From positions 2,737,001-2,801,000 of the forward strand of contig NZ_OY781616.1 of NCBI RefSeq assembly GCF_963677005.1: 64,000 nucleotides of DNA. Reading direction: 5' to 3'. This document shows, one piece after another, positions 43,835 to 52,184 of the stretch. Source of the stretch: Maridesulfovibrio sp. (lineage in GTDB: Bacteria; Desulfobacterota; Desulfovibrionia; Desulfovibrionales; Desulfovibrionaceae). Below the pieces are notes generated by a model. That model ran no database searches and was not told the DNA's origin. It worked only from the letters and a program-made list of their open reading frames with translations. How positions within the stretch are numbered: the stretch's first letter is position 1; every line of letters begins with the position of its first letter. Made by a program: the position numbers and the translations under genes.

Positions 43835-44616
43835 TGAAACAGAGTAGAAGAAACTTCCTCAAGTTTGCAGGTCTCTCTGCAGCAGGACTTTGCCTCGCTC
43901 CTACCGCGGCCGCTATGGCTTCCGGCGGTACGGGCACAGGAGCCCACGCAGTAGTCAACAAGAACGCCCTGCATGCGGAACGCTGGGCAATGGTGATAGA
44001 CACCCGCAAGCTCAATACCGAAGAGGCTATTGAGGCATTGGCGGAAACCTGCCACCACATCCATAACGTCCCCAAAATCGATTCCGTTCAGGACGTCAAA
44101 TGGCTGTGGCCTGCTTCCTACAGCGAAGCTTTTCCCGAACAGGAAAACAACTTCCCTTCCGAAGCTCAGGAAAAACGCAGCTTCCCCCTGCTTTGCAACC
44201 ACTGCGAGCAGCCTTCCTGTGTACGCGTGTGCCCGACCAAGGCGACCTTCAAACGTGCCGACGGCATCGTTGCCATGGACTACCACCGCTGCATCGGCTG
44301 CCGCTACTGCATGGCAGCATGTCCGTTCGGTTCACGCAGCTTCAACTTCATGGACCCCAGAACCCATCTGGATATGGACAAGATAAACATGAAGTTCCCT
44401 ACCCGCATGCGCGGTGTTGTTGAAAAATGCAACTTCTGCGTTGAGCGTCTTGCTGAAGGAGAAATGCCCGCCTGTGTGGAAAAGTCCAACGGCGCCATCC
44501 TTTTCGGCGATCTGCAGAATCCTGACTCACCCGTAAGGCAGGCCCTGCGCGAGAACTTCACCATCCGTAGAAAACCCGCCGCAGGCACCGAGCCCGGCGT
44601 GTACTACATCATCTAG
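43834..44616 (+). CDS. dsrO: DsrMKJOP complex periplasmic ferredoxin-like subunit DsrO
   Basis: DsrO is an exported protein with four-cluster-type Cys motifs that connects DsrJ with DsrP. The start at 43834 has AGGAGG upstream and yields a twin-arginine signal, SRRNFLKFAGLSAAGLCLAP. Cys motifs include CNHCEQPSCVRVCP, CIGCRYCMAACPFG and CNFCVERLAEGEMPACVE. The 260-residue length is normal. Extending the frame upstream into dsrJ is not justified. It is 14 bp before dsrP. Confidence 0.96.
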   Translation: MKQSRRNFLKFAGLSAAGLCLAPTAAAMASGGTGTGAHAVVNKNALHAERWAMVIDTRKLNTEEAIEALAETCHHIHNVPKIDSVQDVKWLWPASYSEAFPEQENNFPSEAQEKRSFPLLCNHCEQPSCVRVCPTKATFKRADGIVAMDYHRCIGCRYCMAACPFGSRSFNFMDPRTHLDMDKINMKFPTRMRGVVEKCNFCVERLAEGEMPACVEKSNGAILFGDLQNPDSPVRQALRENFTIRRKPAAGTEPGVYYII

Positions 44617-44630
44617 GGGGGAAGCCTGAT

Positions 44631-45803
44631 ATGTTCGAAAAAGCTCTAAGAGGCGGACCGAAGTACTGGGCCTGGATAGGCTTCCTGCTGCTCATAATTG
44701 CTTCCGGTTTCTGCGTATATGTTACCCAGCTCAAGGAAGGGATGACCATCACGGGTCTTAACCGTGATGTTTCCTGGGGCTTCTATATTGCACAGTTCAC
44801 CTACCTTGTCGGTCTCGCCGCATCCGGCGTCATGATCGTACTGCCCTACTACTTCCATCACTACAAGAAGTTCAAAGGCATGGTAATCATGGGTGAATTC
44901 ATGGCCATCGCTGCCGTTGTCATGTGTCTCGGCTTCATCATCGTCGACATCGGACAGCCCCAGCGTATGCTCAACATCGTCTTCCATCCGACTCCGAACT
45001 CCATTCTCTTCTGGGATATGATTGTTCTGAACGGATACCTGCTGCTCAACGTAGTAATCGGCTGGACCTGCCTTGAATGTGACCGTCAGCGCGTTTCCCA
45101 TCCCAAATGGGTTAAGCCCCTGGCATACACATCCATTGTATGGGCATTCTCCATCCACACGGTTACCGCGTTCCTGTACGCCGGCCTTCCCGGACGCCAC
45201 TACTGGCTCACCGCCATCCTGGCTGCCCGCTTCCTGGCCTCCGCGTTCTGTTCCGGTCCCGCAATTCTGCTGCTGGTCGTTTTCCTGGTCCGCAAGATCA
45301 CCAAATACGAACCCGGCAAATCCGCCATCGGAACACTCACCACGATCATTACTTACGCAATGTGCGTGAACGTTTTCTTCTTCCTGCTTGAAATCTTCAC
45401 AGCATTCTATTCCAACATACCGGGACATATCCACTCCATCGCCTACCTCTTCGTCGGCAGCCACGGCCACGAAGAACTGGTTCCCTGGATGTGGACCGCA
45501 GCAGCATTCGCCATCATAAGCCTTGCGCTGCTCATCCCGCCCAAACTGCGTTACAACCAGAAGCTTCTGCCCTGGTCCCTGATCATCCTCGTTATCGCAA
45601 CCTGGATCGACAAGGGCCTCGGCCTGCTGATCGGCGGTTTCACTCCGAACCCGTTCAACGAAATCACCACCTACTGGCCCACCGGCCGGGAACTGATGGT
45701 TTCCATGATGGTTTACGCACTCGGCGCTCTGACTCTGACCTTCCTTTACAAGATCGCAACTGACGTCAAGCGCGAACTCGGCGAACTTACCACCCCCGAT
45801 TAA
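44631..45803 (+). CDS. dsrP: DsrMKJOP complex NrfD-like membrane subunit DsrP
   Basis: DsrP is an integral membrane subunit of the NrfD/PsrC family, about ten helices, which interacts with the quinone pool from the periplasmic side and DsrO. The 390 residues show MITGLNRDVSW-like (TITGLNRDVSWGFYIAQFTY), a conserved entrance to helix 2, and multiple hydrophobic helices to AYALGAL-type ends (MVYALGALTLTFLYKIATDV). It has the usual length. It ends the operon and is followed after 22 bp by a strong terminator. Confidence 0.96.
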   Translation: MFEKALRGGPKYWAWIGFLLLIIASGFCVYVTQLKEGMTITGLNRDVSWGFYIAQFTYLVGLAASGVMIVLPYYFHHYKKFKGMVIMGEFMAIAAVVMCLGFIIVDIGQPQRMLNIVFHPTPNSILFWDMIVLNGYLLLNVVIGWTCLECDRQRVSHPKWVKPLAYTSIVWAFSIHTVTAFLYAGLPGRHYWLTAILAARFLASAFCSGPAILLLVVFLVRKITKYEPGKSAIGTLTTIITYAMCVNVFFFLLEIFTAFYSNIPGHIHSIAYLFVGSHGHEELVPWMWTAAAFAIISLALLIPPKLRYNQKLLPWSLIILVIATWIDKGLGLLIGGFTPNPFNEITTYWPTGRELMVSMMVYALGALTLTFLYKIATDVKRELGELTTPD

Positions 45804-45825
45804 TCGGGCAAGTTCAAAGACAACC

Positions 45826-45863
45826 AAAGGCCCCTGCTTCATACCCGAAGCAGGGGCCTTTTT
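45826..45863 (+). terminator. Terminator of the dsrMKJOP operon
   Basis: A 15-bp perfect stem (45826-45840 with 45847-45861, arms AAAGGCCCCTGCTTC) closes a 6-base loop and runs into TTTTTC. Confidence 0.95.
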
Positions 45864-45932
45864 CATTCACGGACAAACCGCATATACAAGAGATCAGCGA
45901 CTGAACCGCGTAAACGAGGTTTTAAAAATCTG

Positions 45933-46589
45933 CTAACTGTTTTTCAATTCCTTGATAAATGCATTAGCCTCATCAATAGACTTCTGCATGTCCTGAATGA
46001 GCCTGCTGATATCGGTCTCAAGACCGCCCAGTTCGCTCTTAAGCGAAGCAACAGCCTGCGCGTTAAGGTTATGCTTGAGGAAGAGCACCTGGTCGTGGAA
46101 AACGTTCAGAACCGGGTCTATTTTCTTTTCCGCTTTGCGCATGGCCGCAAGCAGTCTTTTGAATCTGCTCTTAGTCTTGGAAAGTTTTACCCTGCTCTCG
46201 TTACGGAGCTTCTTGCTGGTATACTGAGAAAGTTCGGTATTCCATTCTTCGAACAGATCATTGCCGACCTTCTCCACGGCATCAATACGGCGGCTGACTT
46301 CTCCAGCCGCTGCGGCGCTCTCTTCATACTCATCATTCAGACGTTCATACACTTCCTGCAGATCGCCGCCGTTAAAACCTGTAAGTGCACTGAACTTCTC
46401 CAACGCACTCTTGAACTGCTCGCTGGCTTCCTCCTGAGATTCACGGGCCTTTTCAACGTCTGAAACCAGGATGTCCCGCTTGTGGTAGCCGAAACTTTCC
46501 ATTGTCTTATAATATGCGGACTGACAGCCGCAGATGCCCAGAACAAGGGCAGCAGCAAGCACAGGCAGCACTCTGTTTTTCAAGAACAT
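45933..46589 (-). CDS. DUF2959-family lipoprotein
   Basis: This exported 218-residue protein has a lipoprotein signal peptide (MFLKNRVLPVLAAALVLGIC, with lipobox LGICGC and acylated Cys near residue 22). A long helical domain follows: ESFGYHKRDILVSDVEKARE, a coiled-coil-like central region and LRNESRVKLSKTKSRFKRL. This matches the DUF2959 family, whose function is unknown. The start is chosen at the ATG with GGAGGAAG upstream; an upstream ATG at 46622 lacks a ribosome site. It is a single-gene unit at the end of the dsr locus, in the opposite orientation. Confidence 0.86.
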   Translation of the reverse strand: MFLKNRVLPVLAAALVLGICGCQSAYYKTMESFGYHKRDILVSDVEKARESQEEASEQFKSALEKFSALTGFNGGDLQEVYERLNDEYEESAAAAGEVSRRIDAVEKVGNDLFEEWNTELSQYTSKKLRNESRVKLSKTKSRFKRLLAAMRKAEKKIDPVLNVFHDQVLFLKHNLNAQAVASLKSELGGLETDISRLIQDMQKSIDEANAFIKELKNS

Positions 46590-46753
46590 TAACTTCCTCC
46601 GAAATAATATTTGCTGGTTCAATCAGCACAGTTCGTGCATTCATAAGATGCCGGGAGATTGATGTCAAAAGCCGTATATAAGCACTCACGGACTCATTCG
46701 GTAAAATACCCGACAGTTGAGAGGTCTTGTAGCAGGGCAGAGATAAATTTCAG

Positions 46754-46786
46754 GTTAAAAAACCCCGGAGCAGAAGCTCCGGGGTT
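46754..46786 (-). terminator. Terminator of the CBS-domain gene
   Basis: AACCCCGGAGC and GCTCCGGGGTT form a perfect 11-bp stem with a 4-base loop. On the minus strand it is followed by TTTTAACC. It lies about 30 bp after the CBS gene stop. Confidence 0.92.
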
Positions 46787-46812
46787 AGATACGGCAGGTA
46801 TAATATGTAAAA

Positions 46813-47490
46813 CTAGGAAGTCAGACCATGAACGGAATCGCGGACCCAGAACATCAGGTCAAACTGGGAGGCTATTCCTTCTCGAAGCTCGTTGAGAGCG
46901 GCCTTATCCATATCGAGGATACGGATGAAAACGTGACGCATGTTCTTGTCTTCAGGTTCGTAAGAGGTCAGGATGGACATTACCCGTGCATTGTTATCCC
47001 GCAGGTAATCAAGCACTGCTGCAAGAGAGCCGGGATCGTTTGAAAGCGAAAGTCCCATGTGGATTCCGCCGTACATTACACCGGTGATCTCGATCAGGAC
47101 CTTGAAAACATCCGTGTCGGTGATGATGCCGACGCACTTGTTTTTTTCGTCCACAACCGGCAGCCCGCCGATCTTGTTGTCTTCCATGAGAACAGCTGCC
47201 TTCTCCACGGTATCCTCGACGGTAACGGTGATGACCTTGCGGGTCATGATATCCTTTACCTTGATCTCCGAAAGCAGATAGTAAAGCTCGTGCATGTCAA
47301 GGGTGGTGGCCTTGGAAGGAGACGCCTCCTTAATGTCACGATCAGAAACAATACCCACCAGAATTCCGTCGTCATCGACGATAGGCAGTCTGTGGATGTC
47401 ATTGTCCTTCATAAGTTTGGCAGCTTTCATCATGGACCGATCATGAGTGAGAGTAATAACTTCTGCGGTCATCCAATTCTTAATGAGCAT
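46813..47490 (-). CDS. Tandem CBS-domain protein with C-terminal ACT-like region
   Basis: This cytoplasmic 225-residue protein carries two CBS motifs (MTAEVITLTHDRSMMKAAKL to DDDGILVGIVSDRDIKEASP, and KDIMTRKVITVTVEDTVEKA to GIITDTDVFKVLIEITG). A C-terminal ACT-like segment follows (ISLSNDPGSLAAVLDYL-like, GMHMGLSLSNDPGSLAAVLD region). This AcuB-type layout usually binds adenine nucleotides and senses energy state. AAGGAGG precedes the chosen ATG; the extension to 47559 lacks one. The target is unknown. A gene-free 448-bp stretch lies upstream. Confidence 0.9.
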   Translation of the reverse strand: MLIKNWMTAEVITLTHDRSMMKAAKLMKDNDIHRLPIVDDDGILVGIVSDRDIKEASPSKATTLDMHELYYLLSEIKVKDIMTRKVITVTVEDTVEKAAVLMEDNKIGGLPVVDEKNKCVGIITDTDVFKVLIEITGVMYGGIHMGLSLSNDPGSLAAVLDYLRDNNARVMSILTSYEPEDKNMRHVFIRILDMDKAALNELREGIASQFDLMFWVRDSVHGLTS

Positions 47491-47938
47491 GTGGAACCTC
47501 CTTGAATCCGGCAGCATTTCGTCGTGAAAGAGACTTTTCCCGACCGACGGCACCGCCATTGATGTTTCTATAAAAACTGCTCACGCATAAGTACGTTTCC
47601 CGACTGGATCCAATGTATCCATTTTCCTACTAATATGATTATATAAACAAATGTCCGGGGTCAATCGGAGATACCTGAATTTTATTTGGTAAATGTTTTC
47701 TTACGCCAGATTATAACAAATCAGAAATCATGAAGCAGCTCTGAAGAGTGCGTAACGGACCGGACACCTCCCCCCAAAATGAAAACATGAGCCGGAAACG
47801 ACAGCAAGGTGCTATATGATATAAAAAGATACAAACAACAAAGATGGCATTATAACCTGTAATAGCAAGATGATATACAATCATCACCTATCGACCATAT
47901 CGGCAGTTATCGAAAAGAAATAAACACATGATCTGCTA
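47491..47938. other. Gene-free spacer between the CBS gene and hemW
   Basis: About 450 bp, AT-rich from 47800 on. I see no open frame with a ribosome site, no repeat core and no RNA gene. It contains the promoter region of the CBS gene and the 3' region of hemW. Confidence 0.5.
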
Positions 47939-49138
47939 TCAATCAAAGACAAGAGACTGGAGGATGGAGTTTGAAACAAGCATGCCGTTCTTGGTCAGGC
48001 GCAGAAAACCGCCGCTCATACGAATAAGGCCGTTTCGATACAAGGCGTTGATCAGCGCGTTCTTTTCCTTGACCAGCTCCTTCCCGGTCAGTTCACGGTA
48101 ATCGGACAGCTTCAGACCCTTGGATGTGCGCAGGGTAAGCATCACCAGTTCCTGCGCGCGTATCTCATCGGTCAACTCCTCGAAGTCTTCACCGATGTAT
48201 CCGCCCCGGACTGCGGCGTCATATTCATCCAGATACGAAGGATTGGTAAATCTGCGGCTGCCCAGTGTGGAAACAGCCGAAGGCCCCAGTCCCAGATAAT
48301 CCATGCGGTCCCAGTAGCCCTGATTATGGCGGGAGATAAAACCCATGCGCGCAAAATTGGAGATTTCATACTGGATGTAGCCGTAAGCCTCCAGAAACTC
48401 CGCCCCGTAGATGAACATGCGGGCCTGATCGTCGTCGGACGGAATTTCCAGATCAACGCCCTCGTCCGCACGTTTACCGAAAACAGTGCCCGGCTCAATG
48501 CTAAGCCCGTAACAGGAGACATGCTCCGGCTTGAGTTTGACCACGGCCTTGAGTTCGTTATTCCAGTCTTTGGGCTTCTGACGAGGCAGCCCCCAGATGA
48601 GGTCGACACTGATATTGCCGAAACCGGCCTCACGGGCCATGTAAAAGGTCTCGGCAGCCTGTCTGGCGGAATGGGGACGCCCGAGGGTTTCCAGATTGCG
48701 ATCATCAAGGGATTGGAAGCCGATGCTCAGCCGGTTGATTCCCATTGAAAGCAGGTGCTGGAAATAGGCCTTGTCGTTGGCGGAATCCGGATTGGCTTCC
48801 AGAGTGATCTCCATCCCGGAAGTGAACGTAAAATTCCTGCGCAACGCATCCATTATCAGCTGAAGCTGAAACGGCGGTATCAGGCTGGGGGTCCCGCCCC
48901 CGAAATAGACTGTTCCTATGCGGGGAGACTTGAGCCTGCGCCCCCAAAGGTCGATCTCGGCCATCAGGGTCTTCATATACCATGCAAAATGAACATCATC
49001 GAACGGCTGAGAATGAAATGCGCAGTAATTGCACTTGCGCCTGCAGAAAGGGACGTGGATGTAGACCAGAAGGTTTCTGGCCTCCCTGCCGTCTCCGCGC
49101 AGCAGCGGGGTGCTGAAAAAAGCCGGGCTGAGTCCCAT
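47939..49138 (-). CDS. hemW: Radical SAM heme chaperone HemW (HemN-like)
   Basis: HemW is a radical SAM protein homologous to coproporphyrinogen dehydrogenase that acts in heme delivery. The 399 residues carry the radical SAM motif VPFCRRKCNYCAF (CxxxCxxC) near residue 30, followed by YFGGGTPSLI and ISVDLIWGLPRQ, and a HemN_C domain near the end. It lacks the extra Cys and N-terminal region of true HemN. The ATG at 49138 has AGGA nearby; a TTG one codon upstream is an alternative. It is 7 bp after the stop of the Usp gene and is presumably co-transcribed. Confidence 0.9.
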   Translation of the reverse strand: MGLSPAFFSTPLLRGDGREARNLLVYIHVPFCRRKCNYCAFHSQPFDDVHFAWYMKTLMAEIDLWGRRLKSPRIGTVYFGGGTPSLIPPFQLQLIMDALRRNFTFTSGMEITLEANPDSANDKAYFQHLLSMGINRLSIGFQSLDDRNLETLGRPHSARQAAETFYMAREAGFGNISVDLIWGLPRQKPKDWNNELKAVVKLKPEHVSCYGLSIEPGTVFGKRADEGVDLEIPSDDDQARMFIYGAEFLEAYGYIQYEISNFARMGFISRHNQGYWDRMDYLGLGPSAVSTLGSRRFTNPSYLDEYDAAVRGGYIGEDFEELTDEIRAQELVMLTLRTSKGLKLSDYRELTGKELVKEKNALINALYRNGLIRMSGGFLRLTKNGMLVSNSILQSLVFD

Positions 49139-49145
49139 CAAAATC

Positions 49146-49988
49146 CTACTTGCTTATCCACAACGCCGGTCCCTCAAGGCCCTGCAGCAGCTTGACGCAG
49201 ACGGAACGGGGGAACAGTTTTTCCACGGCTGTCTTATCGTGAATTCCACGGCCTACGGCGACGACAGAGTAATGGACTTCGGCGGCATGCTTAAGAATTG
49301 CTTTGGCGACATTGTCACCCTCGATGACAAGCTCGCTGATCCGATCATCAGGAACGCCGTTGACGGTGAGATTTTCGCGGCAGGCCTCGAAAACGTGAGC
49401 CGGACTTGGGGCACCGGCTTTGCCGGGATTATGCACATGAACCATGGTAATGTTGTGTCCGGGATTATCGTTGAGCATAAAACCGACATGATCAGCTATA
49501 CGCAGGGAGGGGGCGTCCTCGTCCACGCAAAGCAGTACGTTTTTTTTGGGGAAATCCTGCGGGCATTTGCAGAACCAGAGCGGGAAATTGATTTCTTCCC
49601 AGATAACCCGGCTGCCCACGCTGTAATCAAAAAATTCCTCCAGCGTGGACGGTGTCTGACGGCCTAGAATAACCGCATCGTACATGCCCTTGTGTCCCTC
49701 CTGAACGATATCCCGCGCAGTATTGCCGTGTGAATGAACGCTCTTGATATCCACCCGGCTCTTGGTACAGAAATTATGATCTATGAACCACTGCCGGGTT
49801 TCCTCAAGAAGCTTCTCACCTTTTTTTCGGGGATCACCCGTACACCAGGAACCCTTTGGAGGTGCCACATGAAAAAGAGTGACGCGCACATCGCAGGGAG
49901 AATTGAAAAAATCCCTTATGAACCTCACAGCGTAGGAAGATGCCCCATCCGCGCAGACACCTACAAGCAAATGTTTTTCCATATCCAT
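49146..49988 (-). CDS. Tandem universal stress protein
   Basis: This cytoplasmic 280-residue protein contains two UspA-like alpha/beta domains, at about residues 3-145 (KHLLVGVCADGASSYAVRFI to YDAVILGRQTPSTLEEFFDY) and 152-280 (KNVLLCVDEDAPSLRIADHV to YSVVAVGRGIHDKTAVEKLF). The typical ATP-loop GxxGx9GS is degenerate in both domains, so nucleotide binding is uncertain. The start at the ATG of MDMEKHLLVGV has AGGA upstream; a second ATG two codons on is equally possible. It is the upstream partner of hemW. Confidence 0.87.
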   Translation of the reverse strand: MDMEKHLLVGVCADGASSYAVRFIRDFFNSPCDVRVTLFHVAPPKGSWCTGDPRKKGEKLLEETRQWFIDHNFCTKSRVDIKSVHSHGNTARDIVQEGHKGMYDAVILGRQTPSTLEEFFDYSVGSRVIWEEINFPLWFCKCPQDFPKKNVLLCVDEDAPSLRIADHVGFMLNDNPGHNITMVHVHNPGKAGAPSPAHVFEACRENLTVNGVPDDRISELVIEGDNVAKAILKHAAEVHYSVVAVGRGIHDKTAVEKLFPRSVCVKLLQGLEGPALWISK

Positions 49989-50082
49989 CCGTCCTATTGT
50001 AACAGTGTCCTGAACATCCTGAAATAACAGTCCAATCAAAGAAATTACTATTACATTAACCAGTTGGAGACATTAAAACAAG

Positions 50083-50634
50083 CTAAGACCGCTCAAGTTC
50101 TCCGGCATACCTTTCATTTTCACTGAAAAGACAGCCGCAATACTGTTGGCGGTAAAGACCCATGGCCTTGGACCGTTCAATCCCTTCCTTCCAGCCTTCC
50201 CGGAAATCATGGTAATAAAACTCGCATTTCCCGGACCCGGCCATATCCCGGCCCAACTCGGCAATTTTCAGGTGCTTCTGGAACTTGCTGTAAAGCAGGG
50301 TCGTAGTGAAATAATCAAACCCACCGCGTCTGGCCAGAGAAAGGGTACGCTCCAGCCTGTCCGCATAGCAATGGAAACAGCGGTTTTCCTCGCGAAAGGC
50401 AACATTACGGAACCAGCGCTTGGAGTCATACTCGTCCAGACGGCCGATGACCTTCACGTCCATTCTGCCGCAGACCTCAAGAAAACCGTCCCGCCGCCGA
50501 ACATATTCCTGAAGGGGATGAATGTTGGGATTATAAAAAAAGGCCAAGACCTCGAATCCCTGATCCTTCAGGATATCAATCGTTGTGATGGAGCACGGCC
50601 CGCAGCAGCAGTGCAGCAGAATTCTTCCGGACAT
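50083..50634 (-). CDS. queH: Epoxyqueuosine reductase QueH
   Basis: QueH is the non-cobalamin epoxyqueuosine reductase that completes queuosine synthesis in tRNA. The 183 residues carry the conserved Cys pairs: LLHCCCGPCSI near residue 7, ENRCFHCYADRL near residue 84, and QYCGCLFSENER near the end. The family member from Thermotoga binds a [4Fe-4S] cluster plus iron through these. I use the ATG of MSGRILLHCCC, not a TTG nine codons upstream that is close to the rng stop. It is the last gene of the rng-queH pair. Confidence 0.92.
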   Translation of the reverse strand: MSGRILLHCCCGPCSITTIDILKDQGFEVLAFFYNPNIHPLQEYVRRRDGFLEVCGRMDVKVIGRLDEYDSKRWFRNVAFREENRCFHCYADRLERTLSLARRGGFDYFTTTLLYSKFQKHLKIAELGRDMAGSGKCEFYYHDFREGWKEGIERSKAMGLYRQQYCGCLFSENERYAGELERS

Positions 50635-50664
50635 TTCAAACCGTCCCGCTGTTTCCGGCAATCT

Positions 50665-52134
50665 TTACTCGGCCCACTGAATCTGGATGTTGATCTTGGT
50701 GTCGAACATTTTTTCGTAACTGATAATGGCGTCGCGCTTGTGGTTGAGCAGGTACATGGACAGCTCCTCCTCCGCTTCATAAATCAGCGGGGACGCACAT
50801 CCGGGCTTTCTCAGCATGCGGTAGATGTCTTTAAGAGCCTGCATGGACTGCCATTCCATGTTGCGACGGATACCGGTTCCCTCACAGCACGGGCAAGGCT
50901 CGGTCGAAACTGCAATTGCAGAAGAACCGAGACGCTGGCGGACAAGCTCCATCAGGCCGAAACGGGAAATACGCCCGACATCGGTGCGGGCACGGTCACC
51001 TTTCAGGGCCGCGCGCATGGTCTTTTCCACTTCGCGGCAGTGCTTGGGGTCCTTCATTTCAATGAAGTCCACCACAACCTGTCCGCCAAGATCGCGCAGC
51101 TTGAGCTGTCTTGCAATCATCTCGGCGCTTTCCTTGTTGGTCTTGAGCGCCATCTCCTTGAAATTGCGTTCACCGCCTATCTTTCCGGAGTTGATGTCAA
51201 TGGCGGTAAGAGCTTCGGTCTGGTCGAAAACAAGACGTCCGCCGGAAGGCAGGTTGACCTCGCGCCCGTAAATCTGCTCGATCTGCTTAACCAGATTGAA
51301 GCGTTCCCAGAGGGATTTGTCGGTATCGTTGTGCAGCTTCACAAGGTTGTTGCGGCGGGGAAAGGAAAGGGCTGCAAGCTTTTTGACCTGCTCTGCGGTT
51401 TCCTTGTCGTCAACCCAGATCTCGGTCACTTCGGAGGACAGGTAGTCACGCACGGAACGTGCGGCAAGCCCCATTTCCTCGTAAACGAGGGACGGAGGTT
51501 CAGCGTCCTGACCTTTTTCGCGGATATCGGTCCATAGCCGGGTAAGAAATTTGAAATCACGGCGCAGCGCGGACTTGCTCTGCCCCATGCTGGCGGTGCG
51601 CACGATAACGCCAACACCGGGGCCGGGGCTGACTTCGTCAATGACTTCCTTGAGCCTCTGACGCTCCTTCTCATCCTCAATCTTGCGGGAAATACCGATC
51701 TGCTCACGCCCCGGAGTCAGCACGAAATAGCGGCCGGGGATGGAGAGATAGGAAGACAGAAACGCGCCCTTCTTCCCGGTGGGTTCCTTGACCACCTGGA
51801 CGAATATCTCCTGTCCGGGCTTCAGAACCTTCTGCAGGAGGGGAAAGCGGTGCCCCTTGCTGAGCTTGTAGGTGCCCTGATAATATTCGGGATGAACCTC
51901 ATCAACCTGCAGGAAGCCGTTGCGTTCGGCCCCGTAGTTGATGAACGCCGCCTGAAGAGCGGCATCTATGTTGTGGATGTAACCCTTGTAGATGTTACCT
52001 TTGGTCTTGGCCTGATGGAGCATCTCGACATAATACTCGATGACCTGGCCTTCCTGAGTCAGCGCCACTTCCACCTGTTCGCCGGGAAGCACGCTGATAA
52101 ACATTTTCTCTTTTTTCTTTTTTACTGATGTCAT
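50665..52134 (-). CDS. rng: Ribonuclease G (RNase E/G family)
   Basis: RNase G processes 16S rRNA 5' ends and degrades mRNA. The 489 residues start with the S1-type region FISVLPGEQVEVALTQEGQV and continue to the catalytic DNase-I-like domain (RLVFDQTEALTAIDINSGKI with the metal Asp residues). It has the Zn-link CPCCEGTGIRRN. It lacks the large C-terminal scaffold of RNase E, fitting the G-type. An ATG at 52134 follows a GAT-like leader; the gene stands 50 bp after the radical SAM gene stop. Confidence 0.95.
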   Translation of the reverse strand: MTSVKKKKEKMFISVLPGEQVEVALTQEGQVIEYYVEMLHQAKTKGNIYKGYIHNIDAALQAAFINYGAERNGFLQVDEVHPEYYQGTYKLSKGHRFPLLQKVLKPGQEIFVQVVKEPTGKKGAFLSSYLSIPGRYFVLTPGREQIGISRKIEDEKERQRLKEVIDEVSPGPGVGVIVRTASMGQSKSALRRDFKFLTRLWTDIREKGQDAEPPSLVYEEMGLAARSVRDYLSSEVTEIWVDDKETAEQVKKLAALSFPRRNNLVKLHNDTDKSLWERFNLVKQIEQIYGREVNLPSGGRLVFDQTEALTAIDINSGKIGGERNFKEMALKTNKESAEMIARQLKLRDLGGQVVVDFIEMKDPKHCREVEKTMRAALKGDRARTDVGRISRFGLMELVRQRLGSSAIAVSTEPCPCCEGTGIRRNMEWQSMQALKDIYRMLRKPGCASPLIYEAEEELSMYLLNHKRDAIISYEKMFDTKINIQIQWAE

Positions 52135-52184
52135 TATCCCAATCCAAGGAAAAGTTTGAATTTCCCCGAATTCAGGAGCTTAAA

